Positions 45,579 to 53,583 of a stretch of 64,000 nt of DNA are shown here, one piece after another (positions within the stretch are counted from its first letter, which is position 1; each line of letters opens with the position of its first letter). The stretch is from JBCCGI01 sp039029355 (GTDB lineage Bacteria; Planctomycetota; UBA1135; GCA-002686595). The notes below the pieces were generated by a model. The model saw only the letters and a program-made list of their open reading frames with translations. It was not told the origin of the DNA and made no database searches. The position numbers were made by a program, and so were the translations under genes. Location of the stretch: positions 1 through 64,000 of the forward strand of contig JBCCGI010000036.1 in NCBI GenBank assembly GCA_039029355.1, given 5' to 3'.

Positions 45579-47144
45579 ATGGAGCTGCGTCCCTACCAAA
45601 GGGAGGCCCTTGAGGCCGTCCGCGAGGCCTATCGACGCAGGCACCGAAGCGTCCTGGTCGTCCTGCCGACCGGCACCGGCAAGACCGTGCTCTTCGCCGA
45701 GATCGCGCGGCTCGCCAAGGGCCCGGTGCTGGTCCTCGCGCACCGCCAGGAGCTGGTCGAGCAGGCGCGCGACAAGATCTCCGCCTGGTGCGACGACGTG
45801 GTCGCGGTGGAGATGGGCGAGCGCCGCGACCTGACGCGCCCCGACGGGACGCGCCCGAAGATCACCGTCGCCAGCATCCAGTCGCTCGGCCGCAGGCTGC
45901 GCAGCGTACCGCGCGACGCCTTCCGCATCGTGGTCGTCGACGAGGCCCACCACGCTCCGGCCGACTCGTACCGGACCGTGCTCGGACACTTCGACGCACA
46001 CGTCTTGGGCGTCACCGCAACGCCCGACCGCAGCGACCGGGCTCCCTTGGGCGAGGTCTTCGCGGAGGTCGCCTACGACTACGACATGCGCGCCGCGATC
46101 CGCGACGGCTGGCTGTGCCCGATCCGCTCGTTCCTGGTCGCGACGAAGGCCGACTTCTCGGGCGTGCGCAAGGTGGCCGGCGAGCTCGCCACCAAGGGCG
46201 TCGAGGAGGTCCTGACGCGCGAGCTGCACCTGGCGGAGATCGCCGCGCCCATCGTGCGCGAGCGGGGCGAGCGCCCGGCGATCGTCTTCGCGGCCTCGGT
46301 GGCGCACGCGCGGGCGCTGGCCCGGGTGATGAACGACCTGGCGGACCGGCCCGGCTTCGCGGTCGCGCTGGACGGCAAGACGGCGCTGGAGAAACGCGCT
46401 CCCGTGCTCGATCGCTTCCGAGCCGGCGACGTGAAGGTGCTCGTCAACTGCTCGCTCTTCACCGAGGGCTTCGACGTGCCCGGCATCGCGCTCGTCGCCA
46501 TCGCGCGCCCCGTGCTGTCGCGCTCCTTCTACGCCCAGATGGTCGGCCGCGGCACGCGGCTCGCCCCCGGAAAGCGCGACCTGCTCGTGCTCGACTTCGT
46601 GCCGGGCAACTGCCGCCACTCGCTGGTTCAGGCGGTCGACATCTTCGCGGGCGAGCGCGACGAGGTGCGGCAGCGCGCGCGCAGGATCGCCGCCAAGGCC
46701 AGCGCCGAGGGCAGCTCGATCGGCCTCGAGCAGGCGCTTGAGCTCGCGCAGCAGGAGCAAGAGGCCCAGGAGGCGGACGTCGCCTACCAGCTTCGGAAGC
46801 GCGACCCCTTCGCCGCGGTCGGCATCGAGCTCACCGACTACACCCGCCGCTCCCACGGGGGCGAGCGCGCCTCGGCCGCCCAGCTCGCCTACTTCAAGCG
46901 CGCCGGCCTCCCGACCGAGGAGCTCGCCGGCCTCTCTCGGCGGCAGGTCGAGGCGCTGCGCGAGGAGCTCCTCGACCGCAAGGCCGTCGGCCTGTGCACG
47001 CCGAAGCAGGCGAAGCAGCTGGTCGCCTTCGGCGTCGACCCGCGCGAGCTGTACTACGACGAGGCGAAGGAGCTCCTGCGCGAGCTCAAGGCGGAGCGGC
47101 GGTCGGGGCTTCGAGGTCCGGGGCTTCCAGATCCGGCGAGCTGA
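45579..47144 (+). CDS. DEAH-box superfamily 2 helicase (type III restriction/UvrB-like fold)
   Basis: The 521-residue protein contains the SF2 set: Walker A PTGTGKT (30-36), motif Ia (LVLAHRQELVEQA), DEAH (121-124), TAT (146-148), motif V (FTEGFDVPG) and motif VI (YAQMVGRGTRL). This matches ResIII (PF04851) plus Helicase_C, and all residues for ATP hydrolysis are present. The C-terminal ~90 residues (ASAAQLAYFKRAGLPTEELAG; CTPKQAKQLVAFGVDPRELYYDEAKELLREL) form two similar T/S-x-x-Q-x-x-Y/L-helix repeats often attached to such helicases. It starts at ATG 45579. No endonuclease or methylase gene is beside it, so a restriction role is unlikely. Repair or processing of nucleic acid is the broad guess. 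Confidence 0.9.
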   Translation: MELRPYQREALEAVREAYRRRHRSVLVVLPTGTGKTVLFAEIARLAKGPVLVLAHRQELVEQARDKISAWCDDVVAVEMGERRDLTRPDGTRPKITVASIQSLGRRLRSVPRDAFRIVVVDEAHHAPADSYRTVLGHFDAHVLGVTATPDRSDRAPLGEVFAEVAYDYDMRAAIRDGWLCPIRSFLVATKADFSGVRKVAGELATKGVEEVLTRELHLAEIAAPIVRERGERPAIVFAASVAHARALARVMNDLADRPGFAVALDGKTALEKRAPVLDRFRAGDVKVLVNCSLFTEGFDVPGIALVAIARPVLSRSFYAQMVGRGTRLAPGKRDLLVLDFVPGNCRHSLVQAVDIFAGERDEVRQRARRIAAKASAEGSSIGLEQALELAQQEQEAQEADVAYQLRKRDPFAAVGIELTDYTRRSHGGERASAAQLAYFKRAGLPTEELAGLSRRQVEALREELLDRKAVGLCTPKQAKQLVAFGVDPRELYYDEAKELLRELKAERRSGLRGPGLPDPAS

Positions 47145-47203
47145 GCACGCCGCGGCATACTGGTGTCCGATCACCAGCCCGCCTATCCCGAACGGAGCCT
47201 CGC

Positions 47204-48670
47204 ATGCAGCGCTTCCCCTCCCTGCTACCCCTCGCCCTCGCTCCCCTCCTCGTCCAGGCGCGCGCCGCCGGGCAGGAGCTCACCGCCCTAGAGCTCGACC
47301 CCGCCGGCGTGCTCGCGGGCGACTACGTGGTCGACGTCTCCGCCGCCGGAACCGCCGTCGGCGCGGGCGTCTTCGGGGGCGTCTGGCCCCAGGCGCTCCG
47401 GTTCTCAGACGCCGGCCCCGCCGCGCTCGCCCCGCTCCCCGGCGACGTGATGGGCGAGGCGAACGGCATCAACGACCTCGGCGTCGTCGTCGGCGCCAGC
47501 ACGTCGGTCTCGACCCTCGGGCTGCTCACCTTCTTCGACCGCGCGGTCCGCTGGGACGCGTCCGGCGGCGTCACCGACCTCGCGGCGGCGGCGACCGGCG
47601 GCGCGACGCTCGAGCTCTTCCGCGCCTGGGACGTGAACGACGCCGGCCAGATCGTCGGCTTCGGGCGCGACGCGTCGATCCCCGCCGGCCGCGGCTTCCT
47701 GTGGGACGCGGGCGTCGTGACCGAGATCCCGCCGCTGCCCGGCGTGCCCGCGTCGCGCCCGACCCAGGCGCGGGGCATCAACGGGGCCGGCCAGGTCGTC
47801 GGCTACGCCGAGGACTCCGGCGGCTTCGCCCACGCGCTCCTCTGGGAGGCCGGCGCGTTGACCGACCTCCACGACGGCGCCGGCGTCCCCGGCCGCACGA
47901 GCGAGGCCTGGGACGTGAACGAGGCCGGCTGGATCGCGGGTTCGGCGGACTTCGTCGCCGACTTCATCGACTGGCGCGTCGCCGCCCTCTGGCGCCCCGA
48001 CGGCAGCGTGATCGAGCTCGGCACGCTGGGCGGAACCGTCGGCGTCGCGTACTCGGTCAACGACCACAACGAGGTGGTCGGCAACACCACCACCGGCGCG
48101 GGCAACCGCGGGTTTCTCTGGCGCGGCGGCGTCATGGTCGACCTCAACTCGCTGATCGCCCCCGCGTCGGGCTTCACCATCGTCGAGGCCCGCAGCATCT
48201 CGAACGACGGGCGCATCGTGGGCCTCGGCGTCGACGGGGCCGGCCTGCAGACGGTCGTGCTCGTGCCGAACCCGTGCGATGGCTTCTTCCAGGTCTACGG
48301 CGAGAGCGGCCCGGGCACGGGCGGCTTCCCCCCGAGCCTGGCGGGCTTCGGCTGCCCGGCGCCCGGCGAGGAGCTGCTCTTCGGGATCCAGGGCGGCCTG
48401 GGCGGCGCGTCCGGCGCCATCGCCCTGGGCTTCGGCGCCGGCACGCTGCCGATCACGCCCTTCTGCGACCTGCAGGTGCTCCCGCTGGCGCCGGCGACGC
48501 TGCCGATCACCCTGGACGGCGCAGGGGCCGGTGAGGGCGAGCTCTTCTTCAGCACGCCCCTCGACGCGGGGCTGTCCCCCACCGACCTGTTCCTCCAGGC
48601 GCTCTTCCTCGATCCCGGCGCGCCGGGCTTCGTGTCGTGTACCCGTCCGCTGCAGGTGCACGTCGAGTAG
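47204..48670 (+). CDS. Secreted HAF-repeat protein with seven repeats and shared C-terminal module
   Basis: This 488-residue protein has a signal peptide (MQRFPSLLPLALAPLLVQARAAG). Seven HAF-type repeats follow, each with an A-x-x-(I/V)-N-D-x-G-x-(I/V)-V-G step and an A-x-L-W-(D/E/R) strand (e.g. AWDVNDAGQIVGFG, ARGINGAGQVVGYA, AYSVNDHNEVVGNT). Seven units fit a closed propeller. From about residue 370 the shared module follows (TLPITPFCDLQVLPLAP; TDLFLQALFLDPGAP) and ends LQVHVE, like the end of the frameshifted gene at 4281. It starts at ATG 47204, 59 bp after the helicase, and could share its transcript. Extracellular; no enzymatic motif. Confidence 0.85.
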   Translation: MQRFPSLLPLALAPLLVQARAAGQELTALELDPAGVLAGDYVVDVSAAGTAVGAGVFGGVWPQALRFSDAGPAALAPLPGDVMGEANGINDLGVVVGASTSVSTLGLLTFFDRAVRWDASGGVTDLAAAATGGATLELFRAWDVNDAGQIVGFGRDASIPAGRGFLWDAGVVTEIPPLPGVPASRPTQARGINGAGQVVGYAEDSGGFAHALLWEAGALTDLHDGAGVPGRTSEAWDVNEAGWIAGSADFVADFIDWRVAALWRPDGSVIELGTLGGTVGVAYSVNDHNEVVGNTTTGAGNRGFLWRGGVMVDLNSLIAPASGFTIVEARSISNDGRIVGLGVDGAGLQTVVLVPNPCDGFFQVYGESGPGTGGFPPSLAGFGCPAPGEELLFGIQGGLGGASGAIALGFGAGTLPITPFCDLQVLPLAPATLPITLDGAGAGEGELFFSTPLDAGLSPTDLFLQALFLDPGAPGFVSCTRPLQVHVE

Positions 48671-48706
48671 ACGGCGCACCTCGCGGGCGGGCGCACCGCC
48701 ACCGGC

Positions 48707-50722
48707 TTACTCCTGCAGCTCGATCGAGAGCCCGGGAGACATCGACACGCCCTGGGGGCCGCCGGCGTCGAGGCCCGCCCACTGGGCGTAGAAGAGCGCG
48801 CCCACCAGGCCGGCGTTGCCCGGCAGCGGCAGGTTCACGCCGCCGGCGCCGCCGGCGTCGGCGGTGGTGCTCTCCACCGCGAGCCAGGTGCCGGGGTCCA
48901 CGAGCAGCGTGCCGCCGAAGACCGGGAGCGCTGCGCTCGAGGTCCCGACCACGAGGAAGAAGGGGGCGCCGGCCAGCCCGTCGGCGAAGGTCACCCCGAA
49001 CGAGGCGTCGCCCACCGCCGGCACACCGCTGGCCGAGATCGAGGGCGCCAGGCCGCCGCTGCCCGCGGTGCCCACGCCGTAGACGGCGGTTCCGCTGGGC
49101 GGCAGGGAGAGCGCCAGCACGACCGCCGCGTGCGCGTTGACGCGGCCGTGTCCGTAGAGGTCCGAGTGCCCGTCGACTCCGTAGCCGCCGCCGACGGGGT
49201 CGATCTTGTCGGCGCTCGCCCGCAGGACGTCGCGCACCTCGTGCCAGGCCAGGAAGGGGTTGGCGTCGAGCACCAGGAGCGCGGTGCCGCAAGCCAGAGG
49301 CGACGCGGACGAGGTCCCGCCGAAGCCGCCGGTGTAGTCCCCGCTCGCATAGCCCGCGCCGCCGGTGCGGTCGGTAGTCCAGATCCCGCTCGTCACGCCG
49401 CCGTTCGAAGGAGCGCAGACGTCGATCTCGTCGCCGAAGGCGGAGTAGGACGCGCGCAGGTCCTGGTCGGTGGAGGCCGCGACCGCGACCGTGCGCTCGT
49501 AGGAGGCGTAGCCGTTCGTCCCGACGTCGTTGTCGCCGTTGCCCGCGGCGAAGAAGATCACCACGCCGAGGCCGTCGCGCCCGTTGTCGGTCGCGTCGTC
49601 GATCGCGGCCTTGGTCGCCGCCGCGAGCGGAGCCGCGCCCAGCGGGCCCCAGGAGTTGTTGCAGACCGCGGCGCCCTGATTGGACGCAAAGGTGAAGGCA
49701 TCGACCTCGTCCTGGACCGTGGGGCCGCCGAAGATCCCGAAGAACGTGTCGGACAGGAAGCGGATGGGCATGACCCCCCCGTTCTGGGCGATCCCGGTGA
49801 TCCCCTCGCCGTTGTTCCCCTGGCCGGCGCAGACGCCGCCGACCGAAGTGCCGTGGTTCTCGGTGGAGAACAGACCGTCATCGGGACCCGGATCGTTGTC
49901 GTTGTCGAGCACGTCGATGCCCTGGACGATCGTCAGGTCGGGGTGGCCTAGCTCGATGCCCGTGTCGACGATGGCCGCGACCAGCGCCGGGTTCCCGGTC
50001 ACCAGGTCCCAGGCCTCGGGCGCGTCGACGTCAGCGTCGACCTTGGCCCCTCCCTGGCCGGTGTTGTGCAGATGCCACTGGCTGGAGAACAGCGGATCGC
50101 TCGGCGTGCCGTAGGCGACGCGCACGAGGGAGAAGTCCGGCTGCGCGAACTCCGCCAGCCCGGACTCAAAGAGCGCGCGCGCCGTCGGGAGAATCGCGAG
50201 CGAGCTCCCGCGCGGAACGCGGTACACCACGCCGGGGTTGTGGGCGTAGGCGAGGGAGCCCGAGCGCTCGAGGCGGTGCGCTCGCTCCAGGTCCGCGACC
50301 CGCTCGGGCTCCGCATCGGCCTGCCAACGCACGAGGATCTCGTCGGTGAGGAAGTACGGCTCCTCACCGGCCATCCAGCGCGGACTCGCGACGACCACCC
50401 GCGGGTGATCGTCGATGGCCTCGACCGCAGAGAGCACCTCGGCCTCGGTCGCCTCCGGTCCAGCGTAGAGCCGCATCGGGTGTCCCGGGAAATAGAACGA
50501 CTCCGCGACCCGCCCCGCGTCGACGCCGGGGAAGGACGCGGCCAGGGCGCGTGCCTCCGCCTCGGTCACGCTCGTCTCGAACTGCACCGCCAGCCACGAT
50601 GCGTCGATCGAGAGGTCCACGCGCTCGGGACCGTTCCAAAAGAAGTCGGAGCCCGTCTGGTGCTGTGCGGAGAGGGGCGCGAGGGTGAGCAGAAAGGTGA
50701 GCATGGCGGGGGTCGTTCTCAT
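48707..50722 (-). CDS. Secreted subtilisin-family serine protease with shared C-terminal module
   Basis: This 671-residue protein starts at ATG 50722 (a GTG two codons upstream is possible) with a signal peptide (MRTTPAMLTFLLTLAPLSAQH). The subtilase domain (PF00082, about 215-540) has the triad Asp253 (AAIVDTGIELGHPDL), His290 (NHGTSVGG) and Ser471 (GGTSSASPLACG), with Asn in the CNNSWGP segment. The region before it (about 30-200) looks like a pro- or N-terminal domain. The last ~110 residues are the shared module (LPLPGNAGLVGALFYAQWAG; ending SIELQE). It should be an active extracellular protease; substrates unknown. The next gene upstream on this strand starts 2.6 kb away. Confidence 0.9.
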   Translation of the reverse strand: MRTTPAMLTFLLTLAPLSAQHQTGSDFFWNGPERVDLSIDASWLAVQFETSVTEAEARALAASFPGVDAGRVAESFYFPGHPMRLYAGPEATEAEVLSAVEAIDDHPRVVVASPRWMAGEEPYFLTDEILVRWQADAEPERVADLERAHRLERSGSLAYAHNPGVVYRVPRGSSLAILPTARALFESGLAEFAQPDFSLVRVAYGTPSDPLFSSQWHLHNTGQGGAKVDADVDAPEAWDLVTGNPALVAAIVDTGIELGHPDLTIVQGIDVLDNDNDPGPDDGLFSTENHGTSVGGVCAGQGNNGEGITGIAQNGGVMPIRFLSDTFFGIFGGPTVQDEVDAFTFASNQGAAVCNNSWGPLGAAPLAAATKAAIDDATDNGRDGLGVVIFFAAGNGDNDVGTNGYASYERTVAVAASTDQDLRASYSAFGDEIDVCAPSNGGVTSGIWTTDRTGGAGYASGDYTGGFGGTSSASPLACGTALLVLDANPFLAWHEVRDVLRASADKIDPVGGGYGVDGHSDLYGHGRVNAHAAVVLALSLPPSGTAVYGVGTAGSGGLAPSISASGVPAVGDASFGVTFADGLAGAPFFLVVGTSSAALPVFGGTLLVDPGTWLAVESTTADAGGAGGVNLPLPGNAGLVGALFYAQWAGLDAGGPQGVSMSPGLSIELQE

Positions 50723-50783
50723 GCGCACCAGAGTAGCGCGCCGCGCGGTACGCGGGTGGCTCGGCTTCGCGGTGGCCTCCGCG

Positions 50784-53360
50784 CTAGAAGGTGCCGACCG
50801 TGACGTCGAGCGCGTTCGTCAGAGCGATGCTCCCGCCTGAGTCCTGCGTGGCGCCCTGCGCGCAGAGCGTCGCTCCGGCGAGCGCGCACTCCCCCGGGAC
50901 CGGGACCGCGAAGGGCACGCCCGGAGCCGTCACGAACGGGACCGAGACCGCCGGGTTGCAGAGCAGCGTACCCAGCACCGTCGGCACGTTGAGCGGCGCC
51001 AGCGACACCCCCAAGAGGTCCACCACCGCCCCCGGCACGAAGCCGGTGTGGTCGATGACCGGATCCCAGACCTCGCCCACCAGCGGTCCGCTGGTCACGC
51101 CCGGCATCAGCGCCGCCGGGTTCGGCGGCGTGCCGAGGCGCACGACCTCCGCCGCCGCGACCGACGCGTCGCAGCCGCCCGAGTCGAAGCGCACCAGCTC
51201 GCCGTCGACCTCCAGCGCGGCCAGGATCTCCGGCGCGCCGTCTCCGTCCAGGTCCGCGGCGCTCACCGAGCCGGTGCCGTCCGCCGACACCAGGAGCGTG
51301 TTCTCCGGTCCGAAGGTCCCGAGCCCGTCCTCGTTGCGGTACCAGGCCACGGGGCCCTCCAGGCCTCCGGCGATCACGTCGCGGTCGCCGTCGCCGTCCA
51401 GGTCGCCGGTCGACACCGCCGAGGCGAGCTGCACCTGCACGCTGATCACCTGCTGGGCCCCGAAGCCGCCCAATCCGTCGTTCTCGTACCAGGCGATCTT
51501 GTCGTCGAGCAGCGATGCCGAGAGCACGTCCGGCGCGCCGTCGCCGTCGAGGTCGTCCACGTGGACGGCGGCCGCCTCGTCCGCGAGGCTCGTGATGACC
51601 TGCTGCGCCCCGAAGCTCCCCAGCCCGTCGGTGTTCGGGTACCAGGCCACCCGGTCCGCCGCCCGCGCGGCGACCACGGCGTCGAGGTCCCCGTCGAGGT
51701 CGAGGTCGGCCGCCACGACGGCCTCGGGCTCGCTGAGCTCGGTGGTGACCACCTGCTCGGCCGGGAAGAAGAGCCCCACGCCGTTGTTCTCCATCCAGGC
51801 GATCTTGGGCACCAGCTGCGAGCTGAACAGCACGTCCAGGTCGCCGTCCCCGTCGAGGTCGGCGGCGCCGACCGAGTTGGGCCGGTTCACGTCGGTGGTG
51901 ATCGTGAACTCGCCGCCGAAGACGCCTTCGCCGTCGAGGTTGTTGTAGTAAACGATGCGGTCGGATCCGCCGATGATCACGTCGGCGGCGGCGAGCACGT
52001 CGCGGTCGCCGTCGCCGTCCAGGTCCGCGGCCGTCAGCGACGAGCAGGTGAAGAAGTCGGTCGAGAGGACCTTGAGCGGCGTGAAGCCGTTCGCGCCCAG
52101 GTTCTCGTGCCAGGCGACCCGCCCGCCGCCGCCCCACACGACGTCCAGGTCGCCGTCCCCGTCGAGGTCCGAAGCCTCGGCCCAGATCTGCTGGTCGGCG
52201 AACAGCGTCACCGCCTGCTGCGGCCCGAAGCCACCGCCGCCGGTGTTCGCGTACCACGCGATGCGGTCGTCGAGGAACGACGCGGAGAGCACGTCCGGGT
52301 CCCCGTCGCCGTCGACATCGCCGGCAAAAACCGAGCGAGCGCGGTCGGCGCCGGTCGTGATCCCCTGCTCGGGGCCGAAGGCCCCCAGGCCGTCGGTGTT
52401 CTCGTACCAGGCCACCGTGTCGTCCAGCTCCGAGGCCGAGAGGACGTCCAGGTCGCCGTCGCCGTCCAGGTCCGCCGCGGCCAGCGAGCGCGCGAAGTCG
52501 GCGCCGGTGGCGATCGTGCTCGCCGCGCCGAACGCGCCGCTCCCGTCCAGGTTCTCGTGCCAGGAGAGCGTGTCGGCCGTGCTCGAGCTCCACACCACGT
52601 CGCGGTCGCCGTCACCGTCGAGGTCCGCCGCGAGCACATCGCTGGCGCCCACGGCCGGCCCCGGCAACACCACCTGCCCCCCGAAGCTCCCGAGGCCGTC
52701 CGCGTTCTCGTACCAGGCGATCTTGCCGTCGCCCTCCGACGCGGACGCGAGGTCGAGGTCCCCATCGCCGTCCAGGTCGGCGGCGACCACCGACACGGCC
52801 CGGGCGGCGTCCAGCGTGACGATCTGCTCGGGGCCAAAGGTGCCCGCGCCGTCGGTGTTCGCGTACCACGCGATCTTGTCGTCGTTCTCCGAGGCCGAGA
52901 TCACGTCCGCGTCGCCGTCGCCGTCCAGGTCCGCCGCCGTCACCGAGCGCGCACCGTTTGCGCCGCTGCTGATGATCCGCTGCGGGCCGAAGCCGCCCTC
53001 TCCGTCGAGGTTCTCGTACCAGGCGATGGTGTCGTCGTCCCAGGACGCCGACAGCACGTCCACGTCGCCGTCGCCGTCGAGGTCCGCCGCGAAGACGTCC
53101 TCGGCACGGTCCGCCTCCAGCGTGATCACGCGCTGGAAGCCGAAGCCGCCCAGGCCGTCGGTGTTCTCGTACCAGGCGACCTTGTCGTCCAGGACCGAAG
53201 CGGAGAGCGCATCCAGATCGCCGTCGCCGTCCAGGTCGGCGCCGAAGACGGCCGTGGCGCCGTTGGCGGCGTCGCCGAAGCCGCCGGTCACTTGAAAGGA
53301 GTCGTCACCGGCGGGCACCGACAGGGCTCCGGCGAGCAGAAAGAGGAGGCTGAGGCTCAT
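50784..53360 (-). CDS. Secreted 14-repeat propeller protein with shared C-terminal module
   Basis: This 858-residue protein starts at ATG 53360 (signal peptide MSLSLLFLLAGALSVPAG). Fourteen near-perfect FG-GAP_3/VCBS units of about 47 residues follow, mostly with the loop A-A-D-L-D-G-D-G-D-x-D-V and a WYENTDG-G-FG step. The last ~130 residues carry the module (VWDPVIDHTGFVPGAVVDLLGVS; ending ATLCAQGATQDSGGSIALTNALDVTVGTF). Repeat type, number and module are like those of the protein at 1478-4072, so the two are paralogues 47 kb apart. Two seven-bladed propellers are likely. Calcium binding is expected; ligand unknown. Confidence 0.87.
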   Translation of the reverse strand: MSLSLLFLLAGALSVPAGDDSFQVTGGFGDAANGATAVFGADLDGDGDLDALSASVLDDKVAWYENTDGLGGFGFQRVITLEADRAEDVFAADLDGDGDVDVLSASWDDDTIAWYENLDGEGGFGPQRIISSGANGARSVTAADLDGDGDADVISASENDDKIAWYANTDGAGTFGPEQIVTLDAARAVSVVAADLDGDGDLDLASASEGDGKIAWYENADGLGSFGGQVVLPGPAVGASDVLAADLDGDGDRDVVWSSSTADTLSWHENLDGSGAFGAASTIATGADFARSLAAADLDGDGDLDVLSASELDDTVAWYENTDGLGAFGPEQGITTGADRARSVFAGDVDGDGDPDVLSASFLDDRIAWYANTGGGGFGPQQAVTLFADQQIWAEASDLDGDGDLDVVWGGGGRVAWHENLGANGFTPLKVLSTDFFTCSSLTAADLDGDGDRDVLAAADVIIGGSDRIVYYNNLDGEGVFGGEFTITTDVNRPNSVGAADLDGDGDLDVLFSSQLVPKIAWMENNGVGLFFPAEQVVTTELSEPEAVVAADLDLDGDLDAVVAARAADRVAWYPNTDGLGSFGAQQVITSLADEAAAVHVDDLDGDGAPDVLSASLLDDKIAWYENDGLGGFGAQQVISVQVQLASAVSTGDLDGDGDRDVIAGGLEGPVAWYRNEDGLGTFGPENTLLVSADGTGSVSAADLDGDGAPEILAALEVDGELVRFDSGGCDASVAAAEVVRLGTPPNPAALMPGVTSGPLVGEVWDPVIDHTGFVPGAVVDLLGVSLAPLNVPTVLGTLLCNPAVSVPFVTAPGVPFAVPVPGECALAGATLCAQGATQDSGGSIALTNALDVTVGTF

Positions 53361-53583
53361 GGCGTGTGCTCCAAAGGGGTCCCGGGTTCGGCCGCTACGG
53401 CGCCTGCCGATTGTACTGGCGTCGCGTGCGCCGCGGGCCGCGCCCGGGACTCGCCCGAAATCTCCGCGAGTACCGGCGGCGGCCCGAGCCGCAGCGACGG
53501 AGGCGTCCTCCCCCATCGCTGCGGGCCTCGGTGGAGCTCGCCTCCCTCGCGCCGGTGAGCGTTCCCGCCGCGCGCGAGCGCCT

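Noticed and set aside
45579..47144. Type III restriction or phage-defence system at the helicase
   Set aside because: The helicase has no nuclease domain and no methylase or other defence gene next to it; neighbours are secreted-protein genes.
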